The notes below the pieces were generated by a model, which had not been told where the DNA came from, made no database searches, and saw only the letters and a list, made by a program, of their open reading frames with translations. The translations under genes were made by a program, and so were the position numbers. A stretch of 64,000 nucleotides of DNA from Ampullaceana balthica (lineage: Eukaryota > Mollusca > Gastropoda > Lymnaeidae), in the NCBI GenBank assembly GCA_944989445.1, contig CALYLW010000438.1, forward strand, positions 62,001-126,000, read 5' to 3'. The first letter of the stretch is position 1. Each line of letters opens with the position of its first letter. This document shows positions 50,963-62,032 of the stretch, piece after piece.

Positions 50963-51874
50963 CCCACACTTGCTTAAAACGAAAATATTTAAATTAACTA
51001 AATCATTTTTTTCCTCTATCTCTAAAAGAAATGCCCATGTATAGCAATGCACAAATATACCAAAAAGCTGTAACAGTGACAACATGTAAATAGTATTTTC
51101 ATTATTCAAATGTGTCACTTGTGTAATACCCAGATAGCGTTGTGATTAGCTGAACCAGAAGACATTGTTCATTTTTTAACTTAAGTAAGACGAATAAACC
51201 TCAAATTGAAAACAACTTACAAAGAGGAATACTAGGAATGGGGGGGGACATTTCATAGGGAGAATTTATTTAAAAAAATAGTAATTAAAATGTCAGCAAT
51301 CGATAAATGATTTGTAACTCTAGAGAATTAAACTGAGCTCCCATTAGGCACCAGGTAGATCAAGATTACCCCCCATAAACATATGATTACTTCAGTTATA
51401 CCCCGCTGCTTTTTAAAGATGTTTCACGGATGGCTGGTTAGCTGATAAAAAATAATACAAAGAGATTACAATAAAAACCAAATGGGTGTGGCTCAAAGAT
51501 TCAAATCTTTTGAATGCAATTTTATATCAGTTGCTGACGTTGTATTGAAAAGACAATTTTGTCTTTTTCCATTATTTAGTTAGCCAAATAAAATCGGATA
51601 AATTATAATATATATAGCAGCTATATTTTTTTTTATATTAGACATATGAATCGCTTCTATTGAACAAGAAGGACACAAATATAATGAAAGGAGTAATAGA
51701 CATTTTATAAGACTGAGACTGAAGACTCAAAGTAAGTAAACTAAGTGTTGGAATATGACATTTACTTATCAAATAATTAACATTAAAACAGTCACTATAA
51801 GGCTAATGAGATTTGTGAAGTGGAATTATTATTAATAACACAAATACAAAACGCATTAAGACTTACCTTACTTT

Positions 51875-52450
51875 TTAAATCCTTTATATTAACTCGTGGC
51901 GTCTGCTTGATTGTTTGCTGGATTGTTTGCTTGCCGAAAAAACTTTGGATCGATTTTAACCCACTTCCCCGTATGCTAGTGAGCTGAAATTCTGCAGGCA
52001 GACTCGTGCCGACAAAATTTCAGATCGATCGAATGTACTGTAGTTAAATTAATGAATTTTTAGATTATCTCTATGTAGCATGTTAATGTTTGTGCTAATG
52101 TCGCGGTGCGTATTATATTGAACAACCTTTATAATATTTTCCTGTCGCGCGGTGCGGTGCGTATTATATTGACTATACTTTTTTAAAATATATTCCCGAT
52201 CTGTAAATGTTTATGATAATCTGTCTAGCGGTGCAAATTATATTAAACATGTATTTTTTAACCATTTTCCCCGTGATCAAATCGAGCTGAAATTTAGCAG
52301 GCAGACTGTTGTAGTTTTTTTTTGTACTATAAATCTCTATATATGAGACACAACTTAAATTTTAGATTGTCGTGCGATGCGTATTATAATAAACATATGT
52401 TTAGTTATGTCTCGTAAATAAAGGATTTATAGTCATAAACTTTGTTTTTT
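51875..52450 (+). repeat. Dispersed repeat R1, degraded copy
   Basis: Shares CTTTATATTAACTCGTGGCG, GAGCTGAAATTCTGCAGGCA, CAGATCGATCGAATGTACTG and AAGGATTTATAGTCATAAAC with 30486-31370, with internal re-duplication. Confidence 0.6.
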
Positions 52451-52504
52451 TACGGGGTTTTTTAGTATTGTTTAAGAGATGGCCTAATCTGAATAAAATA
52501 TTTG

Positions 52505-52756
52505 GATAGACGTATGTATAGACATAGGGATAATAACACATTTCTTATTCCAGAGCAAACACTTACAAATTCTCGTTCTTCCCGCCCGGAATTCGGACGT
52601 CAAATGAGTTGCCTGATCAACCCAGAAAAATCAACACACTATAAAAATTTATAACTCTTTAAAAATGCAAGACTAGACGAGAAGACATGTATAAGCGTAA
52701 GATGCAATCATCTTCTGTAATTACAGATGCAGCGTCTGTAATAGATGAGATAAGAT
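52505..52756 (+). mobile_element. 3' end fragment of the CR1/jockey-like LINE
   Basis: Degraded copy of the last 250 bp of the LINE at 31590 (TTCTTCCCGCCCGGAATTCG, then the AGCGTCTGTAATAGATGAGA tail). Confidence 0.75.
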
Positions 52757-53082
52757 GCACTAGTTTTATATTAGTTACAGCTCGGGTTAAAGCAGTGTTG
52801 TCCAACCGGTGTGCCGCGAGAAAATTTTAGTGTGCCGCGAAAGATTTCAAAAATACCATAAATTGCTAGGCTTTTCGAACCTTCAAGTTTTGAAAAAAAA
52901 ATATCCTAAACCGAAAATGAATTTAATAAAAAAACGTTTCATGTTTGTATTGTTCTGGTTGTGAGAATCTCTTGAAAGCTACAAAATTTCTCTCCTCCAT
53001 TGGGAATAAATATCTGTTGTAAGTAAATAAAAACCCTTTCCTGCTGTTCACTTTTTAAAAAAACTTTTAATTACAGACGGCT

Positions 53083-53816
53083 ATGGATAATTTTTTGAAG
53101 ATAAGCCAGAAGGATTCCAGCGAGCATCAAAATGGAGAGAGAGAGCTGCGAAATCCAAGAAGAATGTTATCAAACGGAAATATCACGAGGAATATCTTGA
53201 GTATGGTTTCATACAATGTGCAAATGATCCTTCTCTTCCGTTTTGTCTTAATTGTAACATGGCATTGTCCAACGAGTCCATGAACCCCAGTAAACTGAAG
53301 CGGCATCTGAACTCAATCATCCAGGATTGAAAGACAAGCCGAAAAGTTATTTTGCATCCATTCGGTCCAACTTAGAGCAGCAATAAAAAAATAATGAAGA
53401 CATTTTCCTCAATTCCTGTCAAAGCTAAGGTAGCAAGCTATGGCATTGCGAATCTTTTGGTCAAACAAAAGAAATCTCATTTGGACGCTGCTAAGACAAT
53501 CATATTGCCGTCTTTACGAATCGCAGTTGAGACTATGGAGTTGGGACCTGACGCTGTTGAAAAAATAAATTAGATTCCACTGTCTCACCAGACGATGGGA
53601 CGTCGGATTGCTGACATTTCGACAGATTTGGACAATCACATTAAAGAGCATTTTGCGGAAGCCGACGACATCCAAAAGCTCTGGGCAATGCAAATCGATG
53701 AAAGTACTGACATCAGCAGAAAGGCGCAACTGCTCGCATACGTCAAACGTGAAAGACTGCAGATGATAGACAGAGAAATGAGAGTTTGCTTATCCAGCAA
53801 TGAGCCGCGTTTTTAG
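53083..53816 (+). pseudogene. hAT transposase pseudogene (ZBED5-like)
   Basis: MDNFLKISQKDSSEHQNG starts it; after a frameshift come KRKYHEEYLEYGFIQCANDP and a zinc-finger-like CLNC..KLKRHLNS; later MGRRIADISTDLDNHIK and LWAMQIDESTDISRKAQL. The order matches ZBED5/FAM200-type hAT transposases. At least three frameshifts and stops, and truncated before the C-terminal dimerisation region. Confidence 0.8.
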
Positions 53817-53865
53817 CTCTTCTGCTCCAAGGAAAACGCTCAAGTATCTCATTAATTATGAAACA

Positions 53866-54060
53866 CTAGTGTATTACCCGTCAAAAATGACGGGAGTTTT
53901 CAAAATGGATATATTTCAGTTTTTGTAATTGTCCCTTCTGACTGAAAGCCGCATAGTAAATAATAAGAAAATGTAGAGACCAAGAGAGAAAAATTAAATC
54001 TCTTTTCCATATTGAACAATTTTATGCGGACGTTTGAAAATAGTGTTGTTTTTTTTCTTT
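53866..54060 (-). mobile_element. Helitron 3' terminus nested in hAT (minus)
   Basis: CTAGTGTATTACCCGTCAAAAATGACGG at left; AATGTAGAGACCAAGAGAG and ACAATTTTATGCGGACG shared with 1423-1608. The other end is not defined. A roughly 250-bp direct repeat (54490-54740, 54745-54990: TATGACTT.TCAGTTTATKCGCC, CATTATTACC) lies to its right and may be part of the same Helitron. Confidence 0.65.
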
Positions 54061-55837
54061 TTTCTTTTCAATATATTTTTCAGGGTTATTTTTTTTTGCG
54101 GTGGGCTTTCTAAAATCTAGCGTTACGAAAAGACATAGCAGAGTATATATTTTGATTATATATACGAATATATGTATTATGAGAAAACCTCCAAGCTTAG
54201 GCTTCGCGTTAAATGTTTGCATGAATAATAATAATATAATCAGGATAATAGTAAATGCATAGTGAATTACACACAGTATAAAGTGATACTGCGACAAAGA
54301 AGTTTGAAGTTCGAAGTATTAACAAATATTGCTGAGGAGTCAGCCGGACATTAACTTGCGGCATTGAATAGTGCGCACCAATTATGAGTGCGCCAATAAT
54401 ACAGCACAGTGCGTTAAAAATAAATTATGTGACTGTAATGTGATCCACATCACGCATAATTGTGATTTGAAGCCGTTTAAGCTTCATCGATGATTATGAC
54501 TTGTCAGTTTATTCGCCCATTTGTCCATACATTATTACCACAACATTTTCAAAAAATGTAAAAAATAAACTGTAATTTTACACATGTTAATAACTATTTA
54601 TTTTGCATGAAACGTAGTAAGCAAAGTTTGTCACAGGATAACAGAAAAGATTAACTTATCATCTGTTAATCATATTTACAATTTAATATCCACGTGTTAG
54701 TAATTCACATAAACGTTTTTATTATTGTCAAGTCAGCACTTTTTCAAGATCTGTTATGACTTATCAGTTTATGCGCCCATTGGTCCATACATTATTACCT
54801 TTACATTATCAAAAACATGTAAATAAAAAATTGTAACTATTTACAAATATGAATAATAACGAACTATTTATTATGCATGAAACTTTTGAAGTAAAGTTAA
54901 GCACTGGATAAAAGAAAATATTAAGGTATCAACTTTAATATACACGTTTTAGGAATTCTAATAAACGTTGTCATTATTGTCAAGTCAGCATCCTTTCTAG
55001 TTCTATATTAAAAGCAAATATTTTTTATTCTAAATTAGTCTAAGACACATTGATTGATTACATGTAAATAACAATTTTAAAAAAATATTGTGGGGAGGAG
55101 TCCAATTTTTTTTAAACATACAAATATGCAATCTCAAAGTGTATAAACGAAAAACAAACGCTAAACTGAAGCATAAGTTGACAAATTTCATTTTCAGTAA
55201 TAAATAATGGCTTTGTAGTTCAAAACGAATCGAAACTTGACAACCGAACAACAACCAATTGTAAATTTCATAAACCGAAAAACGTATGTTATTTATTAAT
55301 ATAGAAAATTAAATTTATAATTACGTTCGTAATATTGACATGGACACATACACAAATACGGACATTTAATTTTAAAAAAATAATAATATTAATCACATCA
55401 AATAAAACATTGCTCTTTTTACTAACACACATTAATAAAAGCTCAAATAATGACGTCACGTCACAATATTTTATGGTGAGCAACACATTTGTTATAATCT
55501 CGAAAGCAACTTTTTTTTTCGGGAATTACCTCGCATAGCGTAGGACTGACTGACAGACACTACTGACTTGCGTGACAATTGCAAATTATATAGTTTTATC
55601 TTTTGAATAAACACTGATTTCTTGTTTTTTTGTGAGGTGTGCCGCGCAAATTTTTTACCAGTTTAGTGTGCCGTGAACGATTTTCGGTTGGACAACACTG
55701 GGTTAAAGGCATGTTAAGGTGTTTAAACGGAACGATGATAGCACTGGTTCATTGTGGTGGAAAGGTTAATGTTTGTTTTGTGTCGTTTAAAAGATGGAGA
55801 AATTTAAAGGAAATGTAGATTGTCAGGGGATTGTTGT

Positions 55838-56215
55838 CACATAACTGCCATGTAAGGAACTATAACTCTGCTGTCACGTACCTGCCATGTAAGGAGCTAT
55901 AAATCTGTTGTCATATAACTGCAATATAAGAAGCTATAAATCTGTTGTCAAATAAATGCCATTTAAGGAGCTATAAATCTGCTGTCATATAACTGCAATA
56001 TAAGGAGCTATAAATCTGCTGTCACATAATTGCCATGTAAGGTGCTATAAATCTGTTGTCATATAACTGCAATATAAGGAGCTATAAATCTGCTGTCACA
56101 TAACTGTCATGTAAGAAGCTATAAATATGTTGTCACATACTGACAGCCATGTAAGAAGCTATAAATTTACTGTTACATAAATGCCATGTAAGGAGCTATA
56201 AATCTGTTGCCACAT
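55838..56215. repeat. 37-bp minisatellite, about 10 copies
   Basis: Units around AAGGAGCTATAAATCTGTTG plus TCATATAACTGCAATAT, moderately diverged. Confidence 0.9.
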
Positions 56216-56477
56216 TTAACACGTGATCTGACATGCAATTTGTGCCCTAATTTATTAATTAGGAGACACGGTCGAGCTTTTACATTGTCTACTTTGTTCA
56301 ATAATTTCTTTAAAAAGACTCAATGTTTACTGATTGCTAAAAACAACTTGAAAGTTTGTTTTAACTTTGTGACAGTTTACCAGATAAGTGTTAAACTTTG
56401 CAGAAGTTTATCATGAATTAACCATCTGAACTAATCCGCAAGCTTCCAAAATATTCCTTGTTCTTTCAAATTATAAA

Positions 56478-56675
56478 AAGTGGCGTGACTAGGGGGTGCG
56501 AGGGGTGCGGCCCACACCGGGTGACACTATCGCAAAGGGTGATTCCAAAATTTAAAATTATGTATGTTCCCGTTATTTGGCAGTGGCAGACTCGAAGAAT
56601 TTCAATGGGGTAGGTCGTGAGGGGTTGACACCATGACCTACCGCACTAGGTGAAACCAACCGTTGTGACGCCGCT
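56478..56675. mobile_element. hAT MITE of the GGCGTCACTAGG family, diverged
   Basis: GTGGCGTGACTAGGGGGTG and AACCGTTGTGACGCCGCTG ends, with CACCGGGTGACAC inside. No TSD seen. Confidence 0.6.
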
Positions 56676-57001
56676 GCTCTGTTATTGATATTATATACTT
56701 CAACAAATCAAATTAATCCCTCAACAGTTCTCCTTCACCAGCGTTAATGACTAAGACATATTCAAAATAAGCTCCCTTAGAGAATGGTGATAAATGATAG
56801 AGAACAGATTATAGATTGGTGGGCGAAAATTTCAGGGAGATGGCCGTATTAGTAAGATATGAAACGTCAAGGGGTGTCACCTAACCAAAATTTAGCTTCA
56901 TTTTAACTATAAATATACATCTTTAACATAAATTTATTGATTTTTTTTCTATATTACTGCAGGCTTCCGCGGGCCGCAAAGAACTCCGTAGCGGGCCGCA
57001 T

Positions 57002-57470
57002 GTGGCCCGCGGGCCATGCTTGTTTGCTTACTACTACTACTATGGCATCCGTCCATCTTCATGGGATGATGGCGTTTCCTCCTGCTCCTCTACCCCCCTT
57101 CCCCTTTCTCCTGGCCTTTTTCTCCTCGCTCCTGGCTGTAAGGGAAGCTTCCGCGACTTGAATGCCCTCGCGCACTTTTGCCCGCCAAGAGGTGCGCTCC
57201 TCAGCAATGGTCTCCCACGTTTTATTGTCAATCTGCGCCAGAGTCATGTCTTTCTTGCAGACATCTTTGAAGCGCAAGCAGGGGCGTCCTCTCTTCCATA
57301 TACCAGTTGCAAGCTCGCCGTAAAGTAAGGCTCTTGGAATGCGCTCGGAGCTCATCCTGCGGACATGTCCCAACCACCGCAGGCGCCTCTCACTCAGGAT
57401 TGAGTGCATGCTCAGCATATGACTCCTAAATACCTCGACATTCGTGATCTTGTCCTGCCACTTGTTTGCT
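57002..57470 (-). pseudogene. LINE reverse-transcriptase C-terminal fragment (minus)
   Basis: The minus strand reads MLSMHSILSERRLRWLGHVR, RMSSERIPRALLYGEL, RGRPCLRFKDVCKKDM and WETIAEERTSWRAKVREG. Open for about 119 codons from 57418; the sequence upstream on the minus strand continues in frame to about 57465. Same family as 5217-5765, but better kept. It stops about 90 bp before the first gene C exon. Confidence 0.85.
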
Positions 57471-57561
57471 TACAAGCTAAATTATTATGATTATTATCTA
57501 ATATAGAAGCTGCTCTCTTCTTGGGTATACAATTAGTCATTACTTTATTTTATTTTTTCAG

Positions 57562-57595
57562 ATTTCTTTTTTCTAATTAAAGTCAAGAAATGGGG
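57562..57595 (+). CDS. Gene C first coding exon (predicted), Met-Gly
   Basis: Acceptor ACTTTATTTTATTTTTTCAG, 28 nt of leader, then AAGAAATGGGG|GTAAGT: ATG at 57590 with G at -3 and +4, two codons, phase 0. Joined to the next exon it gives MGVVQSANLKGLDIQQKVK. This fits the N-myristoylation pattern (Gly2, Ser6). A 5' UTR exon must lie upstream and was not found. Confidence 0.4.
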
Positions 57596-60500
57596 GTAAG
57601 TACTTCTATGTCAAGATTACATAAAAATTTTAAAGCCTGATACATTTATTTGCAATTAGTAATTGTCAATTACTGAAAGTATGAAGGAATCAAATGCTAA
57701 GGGGGCGTCCATAAAGTACATCACGCTTCAGAAGGGGGGAGGGGGTGTAAGAAAACTGTGACAGTTTGTGACAGGGGGGAGTGGGAGACTCCGGCCTTGT
57801 GTGACGTCACGCTGTTTTATATTAATTTTGATTATTTTATTAATAAAAAACAACATTTTTGTTCGAATGTGTGACGTATATTGGGGGAGGGGGGGTTCCG
57901 AGATGTGTGACAGTTTGTGACAGGGGGGAGGGGGGAGTTAAAAATGGTTAAAATAACGTGACGTACTTTATGTACGGCCCCTAAACTATGTTAGAATCAT
58001 ACCATTCTATCGAGTAGGAATTCCATTATTTATTTATTTTGTTAACATTCACTGAATTATAAACCTTTCTGGGTAATACTGATAAAAATAGATGCACGTA
58101 GTTACTGCTTTTCACATTTTGATTCAATTAAAGAAGACATGATGCGGTAATTTAAATTTTTACAATTGGCCGCTAAAATACCTTCATTTTATGTTTACAA
58201 GTAAGTAATTCAAATCATAATTTATACGATCTTTTTCTCTATATTTTGTAAAAACGTTAACACTAAATTACAGTGCCGCAACAAATTCTTTTTAAGAATT
58301 TATATATTTAAGACACTCATTAAATTAAATTGCTTTCCTATAAAGTAATTTGAGTTTCCCTTTATAAAATAGAACAGCTATTGGGCGCAATTAAATTGGT
58401 AGTAGAAATACTGAGCCAAAATATAGTTACATAATGTTACATATTTTATTTGTGTATTTATTATTGCTCGTGTAACAGGTCGTTCAAAGCGCAAACCTCA
58501 AAGGCCTAGACATACAGCAAAAAGTCAAAGGTAATATAAATAACAAACCAATCGTTTAATGAGTAAACAGTGTGTTAGAGATAGAGTGATCAGGGATAAA
58601 GAAAGAGAAGGATAGAGAGGGGGAGAGAGAGAATCATATTCACGATAGAGCAGTGAGAAAGTTGAAATTACATATATATTTAAACTTGAACGGATTTAAG
58701 AAAAAGATTGCTAATCGGCAATGAGTAGGAAAAAAAGATTAGATTGGAATCATTGTGAAAAAGAAAAAATAAATATTTTAAAATAAATATTAAACGCTAA
58801 TGCTTTATTAGGTTGAATTGAAAGAAAGTTACAAGAAGAAGTAGCTACTAATTGTGGCTGAGAATCAATGTGAGATAGAAGAGACGGAATTGAAAAGTTG
58901 CATGTGCATTTGTTTGACATAGAAAATGATAAAACAAGAAATAATACATGTGAGACATTTATTTAGCTGTCTCTTAGCCAGAGGCGTCACTAGGGTTGGT
59001 GTCCCCGGGGCGGTAGCTCATGGTGTCACCCCTTCACGACTGAAGGGGCCGTCCATAAATGACGTCACGCGAGGTTGCTGATGTTTACCCCATCCTCCCC
59101 CAGCGTCATACTTTGTCACAAAAACTAAGACCCCATCCCCTTTTTACGATATGACGTCACAAAGCTTTGACAGCCCCCCCCCAAGCCGTATTTTCTCAAT
59201 AAAAATTAGCATGTTGCAAATTATTTTTTGTCATTTAAATATGTATTTAGGGTAATTCTGCACTGTAATATCGTAACACGTGTGAAGTCATTGAAAACGT
59301 AATTAAATAAATGGTGAACAATCAAATATGTAAGTGGAAATTTTATTTAAAGTTTCGCGTTTTTGATGTGACGTCACATTTCTTAAACACCCCCTTCTCA
59401 TACCACATCACCGATTAAAAAAAAGGGGGGGGGGTGCTGAACGGGCTAAAGCCCCCAATAATTTAAGGGCTCCCAATATTTTTATGAATTATAGTGTATA
59501 ATAAAGATGCAGGCCATTATGTTTTTACGAATCCCTGAAAATGCCTTGGACAGTCATACTGCAATGCTGTAAATGAGTAGGAAGTATATCGGAAACCAGG
59601 CTATTCTTCGTGAGAAGTCCATTGTAGCTCATTATGTGCCGTGCACAGCTCATTCCTTTAATTTGGTTGGGAAAAGATCAGCAGGTTGTCCTACTGCTGT
59701 CAGATTTTGTTGTGTTCTGCAAAATCTTTATATCCGACTTGTTGCATCTACTCATCGTTGACAGGTACTTCAAAAACATATGAAATTGATACATGCTAAC
59801 AAAGCCTTGTCTGACACAAGATGGTCAGCCTGACATGATGCTGTAAGGTCTGTTAATAACTCATACCATGAGAATATCGAAGCACTGGAAGAATTATTAT
59901 AGCAACGAATGAAAATCAGCCACGTGACTGCCGACTTGAAGAAGAAGGATTTCTAAAGGAAATTGAACAACTGGAAGTCGCTATTTTACATGAAATTTGG
60001 GGGAAAATTTTTTAGAAAGGAAGTCTCTCAATGAGCTTGTTAAAAAATAGCATTCTTAATTTTATTCCTATGAAGACAAAGTCAGTTTGATAAAGAGACA
60101 TCAACAAAACAGTATTCTCCTCAAGACAAAAATTCAAGATTGAGGTATTTCTGGTAATCATTGACAAACTTTCTTAAGCTGTACAACATTGGTTAGGGGC
60201 TTATAAATACATCCATGAGAAATTTGGCTTTCTTACAAAACTAACTGAGCTCAACACTTTCGCCACCCGATGGGCAGCAGCCAAGTTAATGGAAGAACAT
60301 TCAAGTGATTTCGAAGAAGGGGTCGGGTAAATCCGAAGCAACCGTTTCGTCCCCCTCAATTTACTAGCAACGCCATCGAGCGGTGCCGGTTTAGGGCCAG
60401 GAGTGCCAGTACGGATTAGCAAAAAGTGCCGCGAAGAACGCATTGGACGCCAGCTCTGAGGACACCTTCCAGTGGGGGCTGCACCCTAGGTAGGTCTTTG

Positions 60501-61992
60501 ATGATCCCCCGGTCTGCGGCGGTCCTAACCATGGAGAACCGTGTGCTTCGCCGGGATGGCGCCAAAGTGGTAGTGGGTCGTAGTAGGAAATTCCACCACC
60601 TCCTTGTGAGGGCATCTTTGACTCTATGTCCTGGATGCCCAGGTGCCCGCTTCAGAAGCGACCGCTGGGGGGGGTCCTCAGCTGTTACGTCCCTTTGGTG
60701 CCCAGATGGCTAAGGGGGTCTTCCGGGAAGACCCATAAAGAGCATTAGGCTCGGGGCTTCTGATTTTCTTCCACATGTAGGTTCATGAGTGATTTCGAAG
60801 ACTGCTTACCTTCAGAATTAGTCCAATTTTCAGAACTCTTAAAAAAGTTATTGTCCAGCCCCAGGCTCAGGGTAAGGAAAAGGAATTAGCACAAAGCGAA
60901 ACTCAAAAACTTGCACAGAGCTAAAAATTTTGCTGCTTTTGAATGAGCTATATTTCACACAGTCCTTTACAAATGTACACATCGCACTTCGCATCTATCT
61001 TTCAATGATGACATCAAACTGCAGCTGAGAGCGACCCTTTTCAAAGGTGAAAAGAATATATAATGAGTTAGAATTTGCATGGGACGAAAAAGACTGAATA
61101 TGCTCCCTCTAATGAGCATTGAAAAGGAACTTGTAAGCTTACTCAGCTTTATTGACTTGATTGAAAACTTCGCCATTTGAAAAATTCGCAAACGAAAGTT
61201 GTAGGTTGAAATAATAATCATACATATTTTTCAATAATGTTTGTTATTTCAAATAGAGAAAACAATTTGTTACCTCATTAATTTTTTTTAAAATGGAATA
61301 ACGCGTAATAATATTCTTTATGGGGGCGCGTTCGTAAGCACTAAACAGCGTAAGTCGGGATGGGACCGTCGTAACCGGATGACTACATGTATATAAACAT
61401 GCATATATATGCTTTCACGCCTTTAATAAATATATTTAAAAAATAATAACTCAAAGACATTGAAATCATATTTTTTCCTCAAGAAAAACATCAACAAAGA
61501 AAACCAATCTTTTGATTTTTTTTCTTGGGGGGGGGGTGATAAAAAATCGTTTTCCCCCCACCCCAGAGTCGTGAGGTGGGATTCGTTCATGCTGTCAGTG
61601 TGTCCAAGCCCAAATGGCTTTATATCTTTTAAAACAGAAAACACTGCCTCTTTCATTCGAGCCTTTTTTAAAGATCTCTCTGCTGCGACTATTTCTTTTC
61701 TTTTTTTCCTAATTTGTTTTAATGTTGTTCGTGTGTTGGGACTGTTTTATTATTGCAAGTAAACTGATATTTTTTTTAATAAGAATTTTCGCGTTTAACG
61801 TATTTCATTGTGTTTCTTAATTTATTTCTAGATTAAACAATTTGTCATCTTTTGTTTTCGGACATAAAATCGTACACAGTAAAATTTTAGGCTCGGGTGT
61901 CACCCCCTGATGGGTGTCACCCGGGGCGGCCCGCCCCCCCCGCCCCCCCTAGTGACGCCACTGCTCTTAGCAACACAATTTATGGTTCTTCT

Positions 61993-62032
<40 letters not shown>

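Larger units (their letters stand above)
52793..55700 (+). mobile_element. hAT transposon with perfect 8-bp TSD, BED-finger transposase remnant
   Basis: TSD GGTTAAAG at 52785-52792 and 55701-55708. Ends CAGTGTTGTCCAACCGG and CGGTTGGACAACACTG, each followed inward by GTGTGCCGCG. The 5' half of the transposase survives in pieces (53083-53816). The rest has been replaced by a Helitron-bearing segment from 53866. Confidence 0.9.
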
